Positions 1-5,100 of a stretch of 6,951 nt of DNA are shown here, one piece after another. Both the position numbers and the translations under genes were made by a program. Source of the stretch: Alphaproteobacteria bacterium (GTDB lineage Bacteria; Pseudomonadota; Alphaproteobacteria; Rs-D84; NBLK01); the NCBI GenBank assembly GCA_016936785.1, contig JAFGXE010000037.1:1-6951 (forward strand). Direction: 5' to 3'. Position 1 is the stretch's first letter. The number at the start of each line of letters is the position of its first letter. The notes under the pieces were generated by a model that worked only from the letters and a program-made list of their open reading frames with translations, was not told the DNA's origin and searched no databases.

Positions 1-41
1 AATCAAGTTAATTTAACTAAATTATATAAAATAACTTGATT
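1..41. repeat. Inverted repeat at window edge, AT-rich
   Basis: Bases 1-10 (AATCAAGTTA) and 32-41 (TAACTTGATT) are perfect reverse complements separated by a 21-base AT-rich loop. Nested in the left part is GTTAA-T-TTAAC (7-17), a near-perfect palindrome. It could be the end of a terminator for a gene left of the window, or a protein-binding dyad. The stem has little GC and no strong T tract follows it, so a terminator is not convincing. The repeat starts at base 1, so its true left extent is unknown. Confidence 0.35.
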
Positions 42-268
42 TATCAATGAATTAGATCTATTGTTAGACATGGTATACTTGACCAAAGTATCTCTCATTG
101 GAATCTTATTCTGCTCGACCACTCTCTCAAAACTTTACAGCATTTATCATTTTTAGACGTAAAATCGCGCAGTTCTGTGGGATTCTGTGTGTCGGAGTGA
201 CACAGTAAACTTCTCAAAAACAAAAAATGAGCTTCTATCCTTTGTCACTTTTTGAAAGATTGCGCGTG
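42..268. other. Non-coding leader upstream of tpsB
   Basis: I find no credible coding region on either strand here. The stretch contains a weak TTGACC (79-84) followed 19 bases later by TCTTAT (104-109), which is at best a poor sigma-70 promoter. It also contains a direct repeat TTCTGTG (173-179 and 183-189, one helical turn apart) and a small hairpin, TGTGTC (188-193) with GACACA (199-204) around a 5-base loop. The clustered repeats suggest regulatory DNA for the downstream secretion locus, but no known operator is recognisable. Confidence 0.5.
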
Positions 269-299
269 TTGATAAAAAGAGGAATTAATTCTTTTTAAT
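269..299 (+). promoter_or_regulatory. Candidate tpsB promoter with a palindrome in the spacer
   Basis: TTGATA (269-274, five of six matches to the -35 consensus) lies 19 bases before TTTAAT (294-299, five of six to the -10 consensus). The spacer is longer than the 17-base optimum. A perfect 10-bp palindrome, GAATTAATTC, occupies 282-291 inside the spacer, where a bound protein could repress or re-phase the promoter. Transcription would start near 306, giving a leader of about 27 bases to the ATG at 333. This is a consensus match only, in AT-rich DNA where chance matches are common. Confidence 0.35.
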
Positions 300-332
300 T
301 GAAATCTCATAAAATCTTTTCTATCGTTGGAG

Positions 333-2036
333 ATGCGGTTAACACCTTCTTTTCTTTTTGTTTTCTTGGTTTTTTCTTTCGTAAGTATGTCTGTATTTGC
401 GCAGGATTCAGGGTTGCTTTTGATTCAAGAGCAGGAGCGTATTCAGGCGGAAAAAGAACGTCAAGAAATGCGTCAACGTTTAGAAAAATCTCTTCAGGAA
501 AAAACAGGAAAAAAAGAAGAAATCCAAGCGGGGAAAAAAGGGACTTGTTTTCAGATTAATGAAATTATCCTCGATGGCGCAGAAATACCCTCTACTTCAA
601 AACAAGAAGAGCTTGTTTCTGCATATAAAGGGAGTTGTCTCTCTCTTTCAGAAATCAATACACTGATTAAAATTATCACACAGTGGTATGTCGAAGAAGG
701 TTATGTGACGACGCGTGTATATCTGCCTCAGCAAAATATTAAATCTGGAACACTTAGATTGCGCGTTGTTGAAGGAAAAATTGAGAAAATCTCAATGAAT
801 AAAGATTCAACCTCGGATCGTGTGCGTGTCTGGACAGCGTTTCCGACATCTAAAGGAGAAGTTCTTTCTTTAAAAGATCTGGATAAAGGAATTGGGCAAC
901 TTAAGTATCCACAGTCTTCAGAAGCATCAATGACCATTGAACCAGGGACTGATTCTGGGCAATCTGTTGTGCGTGTCTCAACGTTGGATAAAGATCCGTT
1001 TACACTTCGCCTTGGCATGGATAATCTCGGGCAAAAGTCAACGGGCGAAAATCGGATGAAGATAGACGGAAGTGCCGACAACCTTCTTTCTCTGAATGAA
1101 ACATTTTCATTTATGATTCAGAATAATGTTGATTTATTTCGTGATGATTACAACACACGTGCTTATATGGCGAGGCTCACCTTGCCCTTTGGGTATTGGC
1201 GATCCAATTTTTCATTTTTATACTCATCCTATCTTGTGACAACATACGGGTCTTTTGGTGTGCCAGTTGAAACTTCTGGAGAAACAAAGAAATTCACGTG
1301 GGATTTAGAGAACGAGGTTTTTAAATCACGCACAAGTACTTTAAATTTGACAGGACAGCTTTCATACTACGATACAAACTCATACATTTTTGACGCGACA
1401 AACCCTGCTTCAACCTATGATTTGACCGCGCTCTCTTTTGGTGGAAAAGGATCGCTTTATTTGTGGAATACTTACTGGACATTAGATGCACAATATGAAC
1501 GTGGCGTTCCTATTCTTGGGGCGGTTGAAGATAGGAATAATCTTGCGTTAGATGAACCAACATCTGATTACGAAAAATATACAGCAACGCTTTCGGCCGT
1601 TAAGACATGGCAAATAAAAGAGCATCCTTTAAAACTTCAGTCTGTTGTGAATATGCAAACAAGTCCGGATACACTGTATTCTTCTGAAAATATTGTCATA
1701 GGAGACCGTTATTCTGTCCGTGGATTTAAAGAAAATATTCTTTCGGGGAGAGATGGATTTTATATGCAAAATGATTTGAGCTTGGGTTTTCAATTCCCAA
1801 GTTTAAAAGAATGGTTTTACGATCCAATCAAACAATTTGAAGTTTTTGTTGGGTTTGATTTTGGGCAAACTGAGCGACTAGGACAAACAGATGAGATTAT
1901 GGGGTGGGCAACTGGTATTAAAGGATTTGGGAAAAAGACAAATTGGGAAATCACATACAGCGAGCCACTTGATTCGCCGGATTATTTTAAAAAGAATCGT
2001 GTGGTTTATCTACTTTTGAGTGTTGCTATCTACTAA
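333..2036 (+). CDS. Two-partner secretion outer-membrane transporter TpsB (CdiB/HecB/ShlB/FhaC type)
   Basis: This 567-residue protein is an Omp85-superfamily POTRA-beta-barrel protein that would export its partner TpsA across the outer membrane. Residues 1-23 are a signal peptide (MR, a long hydrophobic stretch, cleavage after VFA). A charged helix near 30-50 (EQERIQAEKERQEMRQRLEK) matches the H1 plug helix and is followed by a Lys-rich linker. POTRA1 begins near Cys72 (CFQINEIILDG) and contains Cys102; these are the only cysteines, and the family often pairs them. GYVTTRVYLPQQ follows, then POTRA2 to about 222. The barrel opens with DNLGQKSTGENR (from 230), carries GDRYSVRGF at 457-465 (the L6 VRGF/VRGY motif) and ends in an aromatic residue (SVAIY), as outer-membrane strands do. 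Length is normal for the family. The start is uncertain: ATG at 333 gives a clean signal peptide, while TTG at 327 adds two residues. GGAG at 329-332 abuts the ATG, so no well-spaced Shine-Dalgarno exists. tpsA follows 126 bases downstream. Confidence 0.95.
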   Translation: MRLTPSFLFVFLVFSFVSMSVFAQDSGLLLIQEQERIQAEKERQEMRQRLEKSLQEKTGKKEEIQAGKKGTCFQINEIILDGAEIPSTSKQEELVSAYKGSCLSLSEINTLIKIITQWYVEEGYVTTRVYLPQQNIKSGTLRLRVVEGKIEKISMNKDSTSDRVRVWTAFPTSKGEVLSLKDLDKGIGQLKYPQSSEASMTIEPGTDSGQSVVRVSTLDKDPFTLRLGMDNLGQKSTGENRMKIDGSADNLLSLNETFSFMIQNNVDLFRDDYNTRAYMARLTLPFGYWRSNFSFLYSSYLVTTYGSFGVPVETSGETKKFTWDLENEVFKSRTSTLNLTGQLSYYDTNSYIFDATNPASTYDLTALSFGGKGSLYLWNTYWTLDAQYERGVPILGAVEDRNNLALDEPTSDYEKYTATLSAVKTWQIKEHPLKLQSVVNMQTSPDTLYSSENIVIGDRYSVRGFKENILSGRDGFYMQNDLSLGFQFPSLKEWFYDPIKQFEVFVGFDFGQTERLGQTDEIMGWATGIKGFGKKTNWEITYSEPLDSPDYFKKNRVVYLLLSVAIY

Positions 2037-2070
2037 GGATAGGAATATTTGTCAACTGTATTAATAAACG

Positions 2071-2091
2071 AAAAGGTCGATTTAACCTTTT
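2071..2091 (+). terminator. Intergenic hairpin, possible weak terminator or attenuator
   Basis: AAAAGGT (2071-2077) and ACCTTTT (2085-2091) form a perfect 7-bp stem around a 7-base loop, 34 bases after the tpsB stop codon. The 5' A run and 3' T run give it the outline of a small, possibly bidirectional intrinsic terminator, but only two of the seven stem pairs are GC and the T run lies within the stem. It could reduce read-through from tpsB into tpsA, so that tpsA depends largely on its own promoter. A chance AT-rich fold cannot be excluded. Confidence 0.4.
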
Positions 2092-2110
2092 GAAAAACGT
2101 ATAAAAGTGC

Positions 2111-2139
2111 TTGAAATTTATAGAGAAATCGCCTATAAA
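2111..2139 (+). promoter_or_regulatory. Sigma-70-type promoter for tpsA
   Basis: TTGAAA (2111-2116) and TATAAA (2134-2139) each match five of six consensus positions and are separated by the optimal 17 bases. Transcription would start at about 2146, leaving a leader of about 17 bases that contains the Shine-Dalgarno. A second TTGAAA at 2090-2095 lacks a well-spaced -10. A 5-bp inverted repeat (CCTAT 2132-2136, ATAGG 2149-2153) straddles the -10 and the start region. The match suggests tpsA has its own promoter in addition to any tpsB read-through. Confidence 0.6.
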
Positions 2140-2150
2140 AATAAAAACAT

Positions 2151-2156
2151 AGGAAG
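2151..2156 (+). promoter_or_regulatory. Shine-Dalgarno of tpsA
   Basis: AGGAAG sits six bases before the ATG at 2163. It fixes that start, which opens directly onto a signal peptide. The site is clearly better than anything in front of tpsB, consistent with higher translation of the secreted protein than of its transporter. Confidence 0.7.
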
Positions 2157-2162
2157 TCAGAA

Positions 2163-5100
2163 ATGTTTAAACAATTTTTTGCGTATTTTATCTCATTTGC
2201 TTTAGTTTATCAGCCTGTTTTGTTGCGCGCCCAGATTGTTGTGGATCCGAATGCGGGTAATCAACCAATTGTCGATAATGGTCAAAACGGTGTGCCTATT
2301 GTAAATATTGTCGCACCCACAGCGGGGGGTGTTTCGATGAATAATTTCTCTGAGTTTAATGTCGGAGCAGAAGGCGTTGTGATAAACAATTCGACAGAGA
2401 CAGGTATTTCACAGCTTGCGGGAGCGATGTATAATAATCCACTTTTTCAAGGGGGGAATACTGCGTCAACAATTGTGAGTTATGTGACCGGAACAAATCA
2501 GTCTCGCTTAGATGGATTTACAGAAATCTTTGGCTCTCAGGCAAATTATATTATGGCTAATCCAAATGGCATTACCTGTGCAGGATGTGGGTTTATTAAT
2601 ACGCCTCGTGTGACTTTGACGACGGGAGATGTTTCCGCGAATGGTCGGATGATTGATGTGGATCGTGGAGAGATCTCCATTGAAGGAGCAGGGCTGAATG
2701 CAGGAGGTGTTGACTATTTTGAAATCATTTCTCGGACAGCAAAACTCACAGGTCAACTGAACGGAAAAGATGTTTCGATTATTGCAGGACGGAATACCTA
2801 TGATCGTGCAACAAAAGAAATTACAGAAAAAGCAGATGATGGTTCGGCGAAACCTGCGATTGCGATTGATGCGTCCGCATTGGGGTCTATTTATGCAGGA
2901 CGGATTAAAATTGTGTCTACAGAAGACGGTGTGGGTGTGCAATCTGCAGGGGATATGATTGCCGATACAGCCGATGTTACTCTGGATGCAGATGGAAATA
3001 TCACATATAAAAGTATCACAAGTGCAGGGAATGTGAACGTAAAATCGACACAGGATATTGTTCAAACACGTCGTGTGATAGCGGCAGGAGATGTTTCGTT
3101 GGAAGCAAAAAACATTACAATTGAGCGTCCAGATCTCGACCCTGAGGAAGGTGGGCATCTTAATGCAGGCGGTAATATCTCTATCCAAATGACAGAAGAT
3201 TTTGTGAATGCCGGAGATCTCTATGCGCTGGGTGGATCTTTAATCTTATCTGCTGGAAACATTACAAATGATCATGGAACCCTTCTTTCATTAGGTGATT
3301 TAAGTTTGAATGCAACAGGAGATATTACAAACTTTGCTGGAACAATCCAGTCTGGTGGAGATATGACCCTCACTGCTCAAAGCTTTTATAATATTGGAGA
3401 AACGACAGGCGGGTATACAACTGAACTTGTGACTTTTTCGGGTGGGCCATATGTTAATTCAGATGGATTGACAGTTTTAAACAAAAAAGAAATCGCAACA
3501 TCAACACTTGGGACGGTGGCTCCTTCTTACGTTTATTCAGGTGGGAATTTAACAATTAATCTTTCTGATACATTACATAATGAAGGGTCAATGCTTTATG
3601 CGACAAACGATATGACTGTGAATGCGCGTGTGATTGAGAATATGAGAAGTTATCTTGATACAGATCCACTTTTGACACGTTATAAAAGAAAACAAAAATA
3701 TACTGTTTGGGTTGAAATGACTGGGTTATTCGGAAACTGGCAGTTCGAACAAGATAAAGGACGTCTTGAAAGAGGAGAAATCACTTTAGAGCAATTTTAT
3801 GCTCTGTATCCACTTGAAGAGCCTCAAGGAAGTGGTGGTGGTTGGGGAGGAAGTAGTGATTGGTCTGAAACGACGTTTTTCTTAACTCATACTGATGATG
3901 AATATGAATCTCAACGTGTTTATTCAGATACGCCAGCTTATATTCTGTCTGGTGGGAATATGATTTTGAATGCCACAGATTCAATTCTGAATGAAGGGAG
4001 TGTCATTAAGTCTGGTGGATCGCTTGATATCTCAACGACAAGTTTACAAAATCTCAGTGCCGATTCTGGGTTTTATGAAATGCAATATACAAATTATCCA
4101 GATCCTCCTTATTGGAAGTGGAGAATAAATCGTTTGGAAGAAGTTGTTTCAACACTTACAAGTGAAGAAAGTATTATTCAATCAGGTCAGGATCTAACAA
4201 TTACCGCAGGTGAAATTGAAAATCGTAGTTCGGATATTGTGTCAGATCAAAATATAACATTAAACACAAACAATCTTAAAAACTATACAAGTTCAATAGA
4301 AACACATTCACTTTATGAGAAGTGGAAATATATTGATAAGAGAGATCATATGACTGGTGGGCCAACGTATATTACATCATATCGTTATTATTACCGAACA
4401 GGAGAAACAGTTTATTCTGATCATGTTGCACAGATTATTGCTGGAGGAGATCTCACAATTACAGATACCGCCACACAATCCGGAGATGGCATACAGCTTT
4501 CGAATACATTCTATGCGGATCAAAATGATCCAAACTTCAATGGTTTTATTAATGTAAATGACTTAGATAATATTATTGATCCAGATGGGATACTCTTTCA
4601 ATATGGAGATGGAGCAGGGTATTTAATTGAATCTAATCCACTCTTTACGGATTTGACAGGTATGCTTGAAAGTGCTTACTGGATGGAACGTTTAGGGGCA
4701 GATCCTGCTGATTATGAAATTCCTTTTTTAGGAGATCAGGTCTATGAAGCGGAATTGGTTGATCGTGCTGTGCGTGATTATACACAACAACGTTTTATTG
4801 TGGGGATGAATGCAGCAGATCAACGCAATATCTTGATGGAGAATGCTTTGGATTTTGCAGGGGATTTAAATCTTGCAATGGGGATTGATCTTACAAATGC
4901 ACAACTTGTACAACTCACAAAACCAATTATTTGGTACGTGGCAGAAGAAGTGGACCTTGGACATGGACGGACAGAAATAGCTTACGTGCCGAAAGTGTAT
5001 TTCCCATTGGCAGAACAGGCTGTCAAAACCAGAATAGGGGGTGTTCTTGGTGGCAATAACGTCATGCTTGCAACGAATAGAGATGTGCAAGCGACAGGGA

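Noticed and set aside
79..109. TTGACC with TCTTAT as the tpsB promoter
   Set aside because: The -10 matches only four of six positions, the spacer is 19 bases and the resulting leader would exceed 200 bases. The site at 269-299 is closer and matches better.
299..559. Plus-strand 86-codon frame overlapping the tpsB start
   Set aside because: It begins with TTG and runs out of frame over the TpsB signal peptide and plug helix. The possible Shine-Dalgarno is 14 bases away, and the latter half is a Lys/Arg/Ser shadow of the TpsB coding sequence.
2508..3188. Minus-strand open frame of 226 codons with very high Cys content
   Set aside because: It lies antisense to the TPS domain and early stalk of TpsA, whose sense frame carries clear family motifs. 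The Cys/Asn/Ile-rich composition is what the complement of Gly/Ala/Thr/Asp-rich repeats produces, and it has no recognisable domain.
3534..3560. TCAGGTGGG-type DNA words recurring through tpsA as a possible DNA repeat family
   Set aside because: They encode the recurring SGG/AGG turns of the beta-helix. Flanking bases differ at each copy, so they reflect protein constraint and not a nucleotide repeat or recombination site.
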